A DNA stretch of 64,000 nt from JAGXRK01 sp963714415 (lineage in GTDB: Bacteria > Bacteroidota > Ignavibacteria > Ignavibacteriales > Ignavibacteriaceae), in NCBI GenBank assembly GCA_963714415.1, contig CAVQOL010000002.1, positions 248,001 to 312,000 on the forward strand. The letters run 5' to 3'. Of this stretch, positions 54,670 through 63,840 are shown in pieces. A model generated the notes under the pieces. That model made no database searches. It was given only the letters and a program-made list of their open reading frames with translations, and was not told where the DNA came from. Positions within the stretch are counted from its first letter, which is position 1; each line of letters begins with the position of its first letter. Made by a program: the position numbers and the translations under genes.

Positions 54670-55945
54670 TTATTTCTCTGCATAAAACGTCTGTTTACGT
54701 TTAGGACCTACAGAAATAATATCAATCTTAATTCCGGAATGTTTTGCAATAAAGTTTAAATACTCTTTAGTTTTTAACGGAAGCTCATCGTAAGAAAGAC
54801 AATTACATATATCTTCATTCCAGCCGTCAAGTTCTTCATAAATTGGTGTTACTTCAGAAAGCTGGTCAACTGCCGTAGGAAATGATTTTAATCTTTTACC
54901 ATTTAATTCATAACCAACACATACTTTAATTTTCTCGAAGCTGCTTAATACATCAAGCTTTGTTATTGCTACAGATGTCAATCCGTTTACCATTTGAGAA
55001 TATGCAACAAGGAAAGCATCGTACCAGCCGCAGCGTCTTGGTCTTCCGGTTGTAGCACCGTATTCAGCACCTACTTTTCTTAACTTTTCACCCTCTTCAT
55101 CGGTCAATTCAGTAGGAAACGGACCATTACCGACGCGTGTTGTATAAGCTTTTACAATTCCAATTACAGAATCAATTTTTGTAGGAGGAATTCCCGTTCC
55201 GGTACAAGCTCCACCCGAAGTTGGACTGCTCGATGTTACAAAAGGATAAGTGCCGTGATCAACATCAAGCAATGTTCCCTGTGCACCTTCAAGCAAAACG
55301 GATTTTCCATCTGCCAATGCCTGGTTAAGAAATGCAGGAACATCTTTTATATATTTATCAATTGCCTGATCGAATTCGAGGTATTCTTTTACAATTGCAT
55401 CAACATCAAGCCCTTCATGTTCATAAACTTTTTTCAGCAGTTCATTTTTTTCTTTTAGATTAGCCCGGATTTTCTTTTCGAGCTCTGCTCTGTTTAACAG
55501 ATCAACTATTCTTATTCCCTTACGCGCAAACTTATCTATGTAACAAGGACCGATACCTCTTCCGGTTGTACCAATTTTATTTTCACCGCTTTCGCTGATT
55601 GAATCTAATAATTTATGATAAGGCATTATTAAGTGAGCATTATGACTGATGAAGAGTCTGTCCCTCAACTTTAATCCCGTTTTTCTCAAGAAGTTCAATT
55701 TCATCTAACAGTGCTGTGGGATCAATAACAACACCGTTGCCGATTACACAAATAACGTCATCTCTTAAAATTCCGGATGGTATAAGATGAAGAATATATT
55801 GTTTATCACCAATTATAACGGTATGACCGGCATTTGCACCGCCCTGATAGCGGGCAACTATTTTAAATTTTTCGCTGAGTATATCAACTATTTTACCTTT
55901 ACCTTCATCGCCCCACTGACTGCCGACTAAAACTGTTGCACCCAT
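54670..55945 (-). CDS. purA: Adenylosuccinate synthetase (one frameshift)
   Basis: About 424 aa once an extra base (probably a G of a GGG run, near 55660-55664) is removed. The first frame has GSQWGDEGKGKIVDILSEKF with the P-loop and the catalytic Asp, and YQGGANAGHTVII. The next frame resumes at RLFISHNAHLIMPYHKLLD and continues through SGGACTGTGIPPTKIDSV and YGATTGRPRRCGWYDAF, both family-conserved. The enzyme commits IMP to AMP synthesis using GTP and aspartate. A strong terminator follows the stop. It is almost certainly functional in the living organism. Confidence 0.94.
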
Positions 55946-55982
55946 TAGATTCTATACCTTAAATATTTTTGGTTTAAACAAA

Positions 55983-56011
55983 ATAAAACTCCGAACAGAA
56001 ATCCGGAGTTT
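55983..56011 (-). terminator. Rho-independent terminator after the STAS gene
   Basis: AAACTCCG (55986-55993) pairs with CGGAGTTT (56004-56011) across a 10-nt loop. On the minus strand the stem is followed by a TTTTATTT run, so it terminates the STAS gene before purA begins. Confidence 0.85.
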
Positions 56012-56036
56012 ATTGAATTAAATAAAAAACTTAAAA

Positions 56037-56378
56037 TTAATCAGCTAAGCTTTTTACAGCTTCATCAACTGATTCGTAAGATTCAAAAATTGTAATAAGC
56101 TTTGTTATAATAAGAAGGCTTTCAATTTTATCTGTAACGTTAGCAAGCTTAAGATGACCATCTGCTTTTTTCATTGTTGTCAATCCGCTTATAAGCATTC
56201 CCAACCCGGAACTGTTCATGAACTTAACTGCAGAAAGATCTACAATTACGTTTTTTTTGCCTTCATCAATTAGTTTATGGAGGGTTTCGGTAAAATCTTT
56301 AGTATCCTCCCCGCCCATCACATTTCCTTTAAGTTCTACTACTACTGCATTATACTTTTCAACAAGTTTGGTTCTCAT
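56037..56378 (-). CDS. STAS-domain anti-sigma factor antagonist
   Basis: 113 aa, one STAS domain. The phosphorylatable serine region is VDLSAVKFMNSSGLGMLISG (about residues 46-65), the canonical SSG site of SpoIIAA/RsbV. Such proteins capture an RsbW/SpoIIAB-type kinase and are switched off by phosphorylation. It has its own terminator and is divergent from the ECF sigma gene about 160 nt away. It is a second STAS protein, separate from the one at 61152. Confidence 0.9.
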   Translation of the reverse strand: MRTKLVEKYNAVVVELKGNVMGGEDTKDFTETLHKLIDEGKKNVIVDLSAVKFMNSSGLGMLISGLTTMKKADGHLKLANVTDKIESLLIITKLITIFESYESVDEAVKSLAD

Positions 56379-56535
56379 AAAAAATCTCCGTAAAATTTAT
56401 TGATAATTTACTTAGATGACTTTATTTATGCAAGGTCATATATATTAAAAAATACCATTTATCAGAAAGTTAAGATTTAATTAAGTCTATTTTTTAGTTT
56501 AGCGGAACCAGAAAACAAAAAAGGCGTCTAAAACA

Positions 56536-57129
56536 ATGAATCCCGAAAATAAGGAGAATATGGAAGTTCCCAAGATTCTGAAACTGGATGATGATTTTTC
56601 ACTTATCAAACGGTTTATCGATGGCGAGGAGGAAATTTTCGATGAGTTGGTTCGCCGTCATAAAGAAAAGGTCAGAAATATAATATATCTGACTTTGAAT
56701 GACAGAAATTATGTAGATGATATAGCGCAGGATGTTTTTATAACAGTTTACAGAAGCTTAAAAAATTTCCGTTTTGAATCGCAGTTTACAACCTGGCTTT
56801 ACAGGGTTACGGTTAATAAATGTAAAGATTATCTCCGCAGAAAAAATATCAGAAAGATAATTCTACCTTTTAAGGATACACAGGAAGATCCCGGGTATGA
56901 AATTTCTCCTGAAAGTTCGGATACAAAAGAAATTATTCAGCAGGCAATAGCAAAACTGCCGGACAAAATGCGAATACCTCTTGTATTAAAAGATATTGAG
57001 GGATTCAGTTACCAGGAAATAGCAGAAACAATGCAGTGTGAAATAGGAACTGTAAAATCAAGAATATTTAGAGCCAGAGAGGGGCTTAAAAAAATTCTTC
57101 AACCTCTTGAAGAGGAACTATTAAGATGA
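56536..57129 (+). CDS. ECF-type RNA polymerase sigma factor
   Basis: 197 aa. Region 2 is LVRRHKEKVRNIIYLTLNDRNYVDDIAQDVFITVYRSL and the DNA-melting part QFTTWLYRVTVNKCKDYLRRK. Region 4 is LPDKMRIPLVLKDIEGFSYQEIAETMQ followed by EIGTVKSRIFRAREGLKKIL. It lacks regions 1 and 3, as ECF sigma factors do. It overlaps the downstream anti-sigma gene by 4 bases (ATGA), the standard sigma/anti-sigma coupling. Confidence 0.95.
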   Translation: MNPENKENMEVPKILKLDDDFSLIKRFIDGEEEIFDELVRRHKEKVRNIIYLTLNDRNYVDDIAQDVFITVYRSLKNFRFESQFTTWLYRVTVNKCKDYLRRKNIRKIILPFKDTQEDPGYEISPESSDTKEIIQQAIAKLPDKMRIPLVLKDIEGFSYQEIAETMQCEIGTVKSRIFRAREGLKKILQPLEEELLR

Positions 57130-58724
57130 AAACAGATACTAAAATAAAGGAATTACTCTCTGCCTATATTGACGGAGAACTTTCTCCAAAAGAGAAAGAA
57201 TACATCGAAGAAAAGATAAGTTCGTCACTTGAACTTCAGAAAGAACTTGCCGATCTGAAACGATTAAAAGAGCTGACTGCTTCTGCATACGAACGACTTC
57301 CCGAAGCTCCTTTTTTTCAAACTAGATTAAATGCCGAGCTTGCAGCTACAAAGCCGTTCTATTCTAAAATAAAGAAATGGATTCCGGCAATTGGTGTTAC
57401 GTTTTTAACTGCTGCTTTAATGATAACTCTTAAAGTAAATCCGGATCTGATTAAAAATGTTATTGAAGAGCAGAGTTCAAATCTTGTGAATTTATATAAA
57501 GAAAATCTTCAACCGTTGCTATATGCCGCTAATCTTACGAATGAAGACATATTCAACTTTGCCTTTTATTCTGAGCTGCCGCTGGATGAAACTAATCAGC
57601 ATTATTTAAGATTAGGATATGATCCGAACGGAGCAGAATATTTCGAAATAAAAAAATCTGATTCACAAATAAAGGAAAAGAATTTTGAAAAATTTGTACA
57701 GGCTTTAGATCTTAATGAACTTCAACGTAAAGAAATGGATTCTATTATCAATTCTTATTCTGATGAATTGATGGCACAGGTGCTTGTGAGTGACAAGAAT
57801 ACAGTTGCAATTAATCCTAATCTGTGGAATTACCAGAAGGCAATTGCAGCAGATATTCTTGCCTTTGCAAAAAGTAAAAATGTCGGTGTTTATAACAATA
57901 TTATTCCGTCTGGAATCCGACCACCTGAAAATATTCAGTTGGCTAAATTTGTTAGAGAGTTAAGACCATCTCGCGAGGATAGATATATTTTCTTTACACC
58001 GGACAGCATTTTTACCGATACTTTTGTTTTTGATGATAAGGCATTCAGAAAAGAATTGATAGAATTGGAAAAAGAACTTGTGGACATGAACAAAATGGAA
58101 AAAGAACGTATAAGAATGGATAAAAATCTGGTAAGAATTAACTACCAGATAAGAATTGATACTACATTAAAGCGACTTGAAAAAGATTCCAGCTGGGCTA
58201 AAGATTTTACTGTTCACATTGATGCTAATAAATTCAAAGTAAACATACCAAACATCGTTATCCGTAAATTTGATGTTCAGATGCCAAATATGGATAGCAT
58301 AAATATAATTATTCAGGATGCTTTAAAGAATGTCGAAAAATTCTCGATAAAAATTCCAGATCATAAATCGATCACACGTGAATTTAAAATTGAAATGCAA
58401 AATGGCGATTCTCTTAAAATCGAGGAGTTTAATTTTAATGAAAATATGATTGATTCTATAATGAAGAATCAATTTCCTAATCTTGATTCATCACATGGAT
58501 TTAATTTTGATCCGTTTAAATTCTTTAGTGATTCTACATCAGGAGGACTTAACTACTTTTTTAATGATAGTTCAATGTTTGATATGAATGAAGATTTGAA
58601 AAAACAGATGCAGGAACTAAGGGAAGAACTAAGAAAATTCAGAGAGGAAATGAGATATTATCAGAATGATCAGCCGAATCAGCCTGATACGGTAAAACCA
58701 AAGTTAAAAGGGATTGAGATTTAG
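57126..58724 (+). CDS. Large membrane-anchored anti-sigma factor
   Basis: 532 aa. The N-terminal 45 residues (LLSAYIDGELSPKEKEYIEE) look like the anti-sigma zf-HC2/ASD fold but lack the usual HxxxCxxC zinc ligands. One membrane helix (about residues 84-102, WIPAIGVTFLTAALMITLK) is followed by about 430 residues that should be outside the membrane. This long part is charged, with heptad-like segments near residues 315-350 and repeated Asp/Asn-rich strands. It ends in a coiled coil (LKKQMQELREELRKFREEMR). Tight coupling to the sigma gene is the main evidence for anti-sigma function. Confidence 0.75.
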   Translation: MKTDTKIKELLSAYIDGELSPKEKEYIEEKISSSLELQKELADLKRLKELTASAYERLPEAPFFQTRLNAELAATKPFYSKIKKWIPAIGVTFLTAALMITLKVNPDLIKNVIEEQSSNLVNLYKENLQPLLYAANLTNEDIFNFAFYSELPLDETNQHYLRLGYDPNGAEYFEIKKSDSQIKEKNFEKFVQALDLNELQRKEMDSIINSYSDELMAQVLVSDKNTVAINPNLWNYQKAIAADILAFAKSKNVGVYNNIIPSGIRPPENIQLAKFVRELRPSREDRYIFFTPDSIFTDTFVFDDKAFRKELIELEKELVDMNKMEKERIRMDKNLVRINYQIRIDTTLKRLEKDSSWAKDFTVHIDANKFKVNIPNIVIRKFDVQMPNMDSINIIIQDALKNVEKFSIKIPDHKSITREFKIEMQNGDSLKIEEFNFNENMIDSIMKNQFPNLDSSHGFNFDPFKFFSDSTSGGLNYFFNDSSMFDMNEDLKKQMQELREELRKFREEMRYYQNDQPNQPDTVKPKLKGIEI

Positions 58725-59036
58725 TAGAGGCACGAGGGGTAAGGATTAGCAGGATAGCAATTAAATTTCAATTTTCAAATAACAAGAAACAAACAAACTC
58801 TGAAATTCAAAATTCAAAATTCAAAAAATCAATAGCTTCCAATATCATTTTTTCTCTTTGATTTAGCAGCTATTCATTAGACATTTCTTATAAAACTTTA
58901 TAACCTTATACTCTATAACTATATAGTGCTATACGAAATACCGTTAATCCTTATTAAAAACCATTATTCATCTCATTTCCCGTTTATAACTCTTCTCTTT
59001 AAAGTAACCTAAAAATGCTTTAATTTTAGCCAGTAA
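58725..59036. other. AT-rich intergenic tract with short repeats
   Basis: About 310 bases without a credible gene between the anti-sigma stop and the promoter of the first PP2C gene. It contains an 8-nt unit AAATTCAA repeated about three times (58803-58826) in an A- and C-rich tract. The rest is A/T-rich with only short open frames. No stable hairpin, tRNA or conserved motif was seen. Confidence 0.6.
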
Positions 59037-59064
59037 TTGACATTAAGATTATCAAATTTATAAA
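59037..59064 (+). promoter_or_regulatory. Consensus-like sigma70 promoter
   Basis: TTGACA (59037-59042) is an exact -35 hexamer, followed after 16 nt by TATAAA (59059-59064). Transcription would begin near 59071. This makes the ATG at 59097 a better start than the TTG at 59076, which would be almost leaderless. Confidence 0.5.
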
Positions 59065-59096
59065 TCGGACATAATTTGAATATCAGTTTAACAACA

Positions 59097-61133
59097 ATGA
59101 TAAAAAAATCGAAACTTCATTTTTTTATTTCGCTTATAATTCTGCTTGCAATTTACAAGGTGATCTTCTTTTCCGCTGATTCATACTTACTTTTATTGTT
59201 GAATGATGTTATTGTAATTATTTCGATTGCAGTATTATGCCTCTATATAATGGAAAAGATTAGGGAGAAGAAACCTGCTCCGCTTTCGTTGATTATGAAT
59301 GTCGGGATTCTTAATGCATTTGTATTCTTTGTAATTACATTTTCAGACAATATTATGAGCAGTGTTTATGATAGAATCAATAATCATAAACTTGATCCTG
59401 GACCAATATCAGATATTGTAACTTTAATTTATGTTCTGATCTTTTTTGTTTTCTTTGCTTATGTTCTGATGACTTTCAGAGAATTGTTTTTCTATAAACA
59501 AACAAAAAATGTAAAAGTTTATTTTCAGACAATGATAGTATTCTTTTTATTATCCTCAATTTCCGTCGCACTTTTCAAGGGTAATGAATATTCATATATA
59601 AAAAACACTTTCTTTGTCTTATCAATAATATTGATTATAGCTAATTCAATCAGAATATCCTGGATAGCATTTATCAATAAAAAAGAAAAGCTAACACTTC
59701 TTGCACTTTCTGTAGTTATATCCGCTTTGTTTATTGTAAATGTTGTAAACAGTTCTGCAGATGGAGTTCACGGACAACTTTTACTACATTTTTCTCCAGC
59801 CCTACAAAAATTTTCAACTTTGATACTGATTTATGGTGCGGTTTATTTCAGCTTTCTTTTCTTTACTACAATGTTTCATATTCCGACTGCAGAGGTTTAT
59901 GATCGCAGGGCACAGGAAGTATCGTCACTTCAATATTTCAGCAAACTTATAACAGAGGTCTTGGATTTTAATGATCTTGCTGAAACCGTAACAGATATAA
60001 CTATAAAAGTCAGCAATGCAGATGCAGCCTGGATTGTTCTCCGGGAAAAGAATCAGCTGGACACAATTGCAGTTAAAAATGCCGCTTATGTAGACGCAGA
60101 AATAATAAATAACTATTTATTTAAGATCAAAAAAATTGAAGAACTTGCTGATACAACAATATTTGATATTGATGATTTCTCTGTAAAGAGTTCTTTATCT
60201 GAAAAATTCAGTAATATTCTCGTATCTCCGTTAAGAACCCACAACGATCATAAAGGTTTTCTAGTTGCATTAAGAAAAAATGAATTAATCTTTTACGAAG
60301 AAGATAAAAAAGTTATAGATACTTTTTCAGATTATGCATCTGTTGCAATTGACAATTCCAGGCTGTTAAGTGAGTCTATTGAAAAGGAGAGACTTGAAAA
60401 AGAACTTGATGTTGCACGCGAGATCCAGAAAAAAATTCTGCCGTCAAAAGATCCGGTTCTTGAAAAACTTTCAATTTCATCTGTATTTATTCCTGCATTT
60501 GAGGTTGGCGGAGATTATTATGATTTTTTTGAAACTTCAAAAGATAAATTCGGCTTTGTTATCGCGGATGTTTCGGGTAAAGGAATTTCAGCGGCATTTA
60601 TTATGGCTGAGGTGAAAGGTATTTTCGAATCACTTTCACTGACTATTGATAGTCCCAGAGAAATTCTTATTAAAGCTAACCAGGTTTTAAGGGATACTCT
60701 TAGCAGAAATAGTTTTGTAAGCGCTTTATATGGGATTATTGATCTTAAAAATGAAAAACTATATTTATCGAGAGCAGGGCATTGTCCGGCTTTGCTTGTC
60801 CGTGATGCAAATGTGCTTGAGTTTAAACCGGCAGGAATGGGATTAGGATTGACATTCAATAGTCATTTTGAACAGACTATACAAGAACAAGAAATTGATC
60901 TAAAAGATAATGACACAATCATTCTTTATACAGATGGAATTACTGAAGCCAAGAATAATGAGCTTGATGATTTTGGTGAAAGGCGATTATCAAAAATAGT
61001 TATTGATAATGCAAATCTTTCTGCGGATGATATTGCAAACAGAATAATTCACGATGTTACAATTTTTTCGAGCAGTCACTCTCAATATGATGATATAACA
61101 TTAGTAATTTTAAAGTGGAAACAAAAAAAATAA
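59097..61133 (+). CDS. Membrane SpoIIE/RsbU-type PP2C phosphatase with GAF domain
   Basis: 678 aa from ATG 59097 (TTG 59076 is an alternative). About seven to eight membrane helices fill residues 10-270. A GAF-like domain (about residues 290-420) is followed by a helical linker and the PP2C domain. Metal-binding motifs are FEVGGDYYDFF, FVIADVSGKGISAAF, IILYTDGITEAKNN and SQYDDITLVILK. RsbU-type enzymes dephosphorylate a STAS protein to activate it. The STAS protein follows 18 nt later. Confidence 0.93.
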   Translation: MIKKSKLHFFISLIILLAIYKVIFFSADSYLLLLLNDVIVIISIAVLCLYIMEKIREKKPAPLSLIMNVGILNAFVFFVITFSDNIMSSVYDRINNHKLDPGPISDIVTLIYVLIFFVFFAYVLMTFRELFFYKQTKNVKVYFQTMIVFFLLSSISVALFKGNEYSYIKNTFFVLSIILIIANSIRISWIAFINKKEKLTLLALSVVISALFIVNVVNSSADGVHGQLLLHFSPALQKFSTLILIYGAVYFSFLFFTTMFHIPTAEVYDRRAQEVSSLQYFSKLITEVLDFNDLAETVTDITIKVSNADAAWIVLREKNQLDTIAVKNAAYVDAEIINNYLFKIKKIEELADTTIFDIDDFSVKSSLSEKFSNILVSPLRTHNDHKGFLVALRKNELIFYEEDKKVIDTFSDYASVAIDNSRLLSESIEKERLEKELDVAREIQKKILPSKDPVLEKLSISSVFIPAFEVGGDYYDFFETSKDKFGFVIADVSGKGISAAFIMAEVKGIFESLSLTIDSPREILIKANQVLRDTLSRNSFVSALYGIIDLKNEKLYLSRAGHCPALLVRDANVLEFKPAGMGLGLTFNSHFEQTIQEQEIDLKDNDTIILYTDGITEAKNNELDDFGERRLSKIVIDNANLSADDIANRIIHDVTIFSSSHSQYDDITLVILKWKQKK

Positions 61134-61151
61134 TTTAAATGGAGTTAACGA

Positions 61152-61517
61152 ATGACAGAATTTAGCACATCAATCAGAGAGCAGGGCGAAGTAAGCATAA
61201 TAAATCTTCAAGGATTTCTTGATGCTCATACTGCGTCATCTCTCGAAAATGATTTTACAAAACTGATTGAGTCAAATCATTTCAGGATTGTAGTAGATTT
61301 CAAAGATCTTGCCTACATAAGCAGTGCAGGTTTAGGTGTGTTTATGGCTTACATTGAGAAGATCAGGGATAATAATGGTGACATTAAACTTTCCGGTATG
61401 ACCGATAAAGTTTATAACATTTTCGATCTTTTAGGGTTCCCGCTTCTTTATGAAATATTTAAATCCGAAGATGAAGCCATAAATAAATTTAAAGAGAAAA
61501 ACAGCAGTGAAAAATAA
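61152..61517 (+). CDS. STAS-domain anti-sigma factor antagonist (RsbV-like)
   Basis: 121 aa. Start ATG 61152 is preceded by GGAG. The phosphorylation site is in VDFKDLAYISSAGLGVFMAYIEK, where SSAG matches the RsbV/SpoIIAA serine position. It sits between two PP2C phosphatases and the kinase gene, and overlaps the kinase by 11 bases. In the partner-switching model the unphosphorylated form binds the kinase and frees its other partner. Confidence 0.93.
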   Translation: MTEFSTSIREQGEVSIINLQGFLDAHTASSLENDFTKLIESNHFRIVVDFKDLAYISSAGLGVFMAYIEKIRDNNGDIKLSGMTDKVYNIFDLLGFPLLYEIFKSEDEAINKFKEKNSSEK

Positions 61518-61956
61518 ATTAAAGAATAAAAAACTTGTCGTTAAAAGCAGAACGGAAAATCTTTCCGCGATAAGGGATTTTATTGCTTCTGCAGCACGCT
61601 CTGTAGGTATTGATGAAGAAACTGTTGAAGATATTATGCTTGCTGTGGATGAAGCTTGTTCAAACATTATTAAGCATGCTTATAAATTGAATCCTGAAGG
61701 CGAAATAAAACTTAGTATAGATTATTCCGAAGATAAGTTTACAGTTATGATACAGGATAAAGGAATGTCCTTTGAACCAAACTTAATTCCCGAACCCGAC
61801 CTGCAGAAGTACTATCGGCAGAGAAAAGTTGGCGGGCTTGGAATGTATCTTATGAAATCTCTTATGGATGAGGTTAAATACATTACTGTACCGGGAAAAT
61901 ATAATTGTGTTCTACTTACAAAAAATATTTCTTTGGCTCAAAGCAATGCCGGATAA
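61507..61956 (+). CDS. RsbW-like anti-sigma serine kinase
   Basis: 149 aa, a stand-alone HATPase domain. The N box is LAVDEACSNIIKHAYK, and the ATP lid has the G boxes VMIQDKGMSFEP and RKVGGLGMYLMKSLMDEV. It starts at GTG 61507 inside the STAS gene and overlaps the next gene by 11 bases, so all three are translationally coupled. It should phosphorylate the STAS protein and sequester a sigma factor or other partner. No group-B type sigma factor gene is present in the window. Confidence 0.92.
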   Translation: MKNKLKNKKLVVKSRTENLSAIRDFIASAARSVGIDEETVEDIMLAVDEACSNIIKHAYKLNPEGEIKLSIDYSEDKFTVMIQDKGMSFEPNLIPEPDLQKYYRQRKVGGLGMYLMKSLMDEVKYITVPGKYNCVLLTKNISLAQSNAG

Positions 61957-63625
61957 CGAATACACAAAATTTAAACGCAATCTCAATGCACTTGTTGAAT
62001 TCAGCAGGGTAATTAACTCCAGCCTTGACTTGAATTTCATACTAAACAATGTACTCCTTACATGTCTTGGAAAATTTCTTACTACAAAAGGTTTTATTGC
62101 TCTTAATGAAAACGGAAAACTTATATTAAGATCGTCAAAAGGAATTCCGGATAATGTAATATTTGATTTTCCCGAAGTTAAAATCAATGAAGATTGCGAT
62201 TTAAGTGAATCATTCAATCATTTTTTAGGGCTTGCTAATCTTACAGTTGTTGAAAAAATAAGTTCATCAAATGAATGTGTCGGTATTATTTCGCTTGGTG
62301 AAAAACTTAACGGGACTGGATATTCAGAGGATGATCTTGAGTTTCTTCGTACCATATTAAACATATCGGCCACTGCTATTCAGAATTCTATAATGATTAA
62401 TGAACTTAAGGTGGTTAACAGAATATTAGATTCACGTGTACAAAGATTAAATTCTCTTTTTGAGCTTAGCAAAGAATTTGGATTGTTTAATGAATCATCA
62501 AAAGTTACACGTCTTCTTGTATTTTCTTTAATAGGACAATTTTTAGTTTCAAAATATGCATTGGTAAAATTTGATGATGAAAATATTCAACTGCTTGAAT
62601 CAAAATTTCAGACGGATGATATTCTTGAAAGAATTAAAAATGTTGATTACCGAAACATTGAATCATCAATTAAAATAGATCAAATTCAAAAAGATTATCC
62701 CGCTTTATTCGATCTTGATGTAAATCTGATCGTTCCAATGCAGCTTCAGGGTAAAACAAAAGGATTGATTTTACTTGGCCGCCGAATGAGTCAACAGGAT
62801 TATACAGATGCTGATATTGAGTTTGTCTTTTCGGTTGGAAGCCTTGCTATAATTTCACTAGAAAACAAAAGACTGTTTCTGGAAGCGCTCGAAAAATATA
62901 AGCTTGAAGAAGAACTTGATTTTGCCAGAGATATTCAAAAAAACTTATTACCTCAGTCAATTCCTGAGTTAAAAAGTTTTGATATTGCAGCGATAAATGT
63001 TTCATCGCGACAGGTTGGCGGAGATTATTACGACTTAATAAAATTAGATGAAGATAATTATAGTATCGCAATTGCCGATGTTTCGGGAAAAGGTATTCCA
63101 GCTTCACTGCTTATGGCTAATATGCAGGCTTTCTTACGCGTAATATGTCGACTGGAAATGAAGCTGGAAGATGCAACAGAACTTATAAATGATTTGATTT
63201 ATGAAAATACATCTGATGGAAGATTTATAACTTTCTGCTGGGGAATTCTAAATCAGGAAAAGAAAACACTTAATTATGTTAATGCCGGTCATAATCCGCC
63301 GCTGCTTATCAGTGATGGTAAAATAAAAAAACTTCATAAGGGTGGAATTATTTTAGGCGTAGTGAAAACTGCAATTCCTTATGAGTCAGAAACTATTGAA
63401 CTTAAACAAAATGATGTATTGATATTTTTTACAGATGGAATTTCTGAAGCTATGAACACGAAAGGCGAGGAGTTCTCTGATGTAAAATTGGAAGAAACAG
63501 CAATTAATTCAGCTTCACTTTCTGCAAAAGAGATTCTGAACAATATTAGAAATGAAATTACGGATTTTTCCTCCGGCGCGGTGCAGTCGGATGATCTTAC
63601 GATGATTGTTGTAAAAGTAAAATAA
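61946..63625 (+). CDS. Soluble GAF-PP2C phosphatase (RsbU-like)
   Basis: 559 aa from ATG 61946; the open frame extends 26 codons upstream into the kinase gene but the family sequence starts here. Two GAF-like domains (about residues 15-160 and 180-315) are followed by a coiled linker and the PP2C domain with RQVGGDYYDLI, IAIADVSGKGIPASLLM, LIFFTDGISEAM and SDDLTMIVVKVK. There are no membrane segments, so it should sense a cytoplasmic signal, in contrast to the membrane phosphatase at the start of this group. It probably acts on the STAS protein two genes upstream. Confidence 0.93.
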   Translation: MPDNEYTKFKRNLNALVEFSRVINSSLDLNFILNNVLLTCLGKFLTTKGFIALNENGKLILRSSKGIPDNVIFDFPEVKINEDCDLSESFNHFLGLANLTVVEKISSSNECVGIISLGEKLNGTGYSEDDLEFLRTILNISATAIQNSIMINELKVVNRILDSRVQRLNSLFELSKEFGLFNESSKVTRLLVFSLIGQFLVSKYALVKFDDENIQLLESKFQTDDILERIKNVDYRNIESSIKIDQIQKDYPALFDLDVNLIVPMQLQGKTKGLILLGRRMSQQDYTDADIEFVFSVGSLAIISLENKRLFLEALEKYKLEEELDFARDIQKNLLPQSIPELKSFDIAAINVSSRQVGGDYYDLIKLDEDNYSIAIADVSGKGIPASLLMANMQAFLRVICRLEMKLEDATELINDLIYENTSDGRFITFCWGILNQEKKTLNYVNAGHNPPLLISDGKIKKLHKGGIILGVVKTAIPYESETIELKQNDVLIFFTDGISEAMNTKGEEFSDVKLEETAINSASLSAKEILNNIRNEITDFSSGAVQSDDLTMIVVKVK

Positions 63626-63840
63626 AATTTTTAAAAATTGCAAATGACAAAAACCAAATCACAAATAAGCATCAATGAGTAAATTCAAATTAAGATATCT
63701 TTTGGAGATATTATGATTGTTTATTGTATTAAAGTTCAGGTATTAAAATTTGGAGATTAAATATTATTTGGAATTTACAATTTGATTATTGAAATTTCGA
63801 AAAGAACATATTACAAAATAAGTTTATCACTGGTTTAACC
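63626..63840. other. A-rich intergenic tract with CAAAT-type repeats
   Basis: About 215 bases between the second PP2C stop and the last partial gene. A loose unit such as CAAATGACAAAAACC, CAAATCACAAATAAGC and GTAAATTCAAATTAAG recurs. No gene or terminator was recognised. It resembles the short-repeat tract after the anti-sigma gene. Confidence 0.5.

Noticed and set aside
60370..60615. 81-codon frame inside the first PP2C gene
   Set aside because: It is an out-of-frame shadow of the phosphatase domain with no supporting signal.
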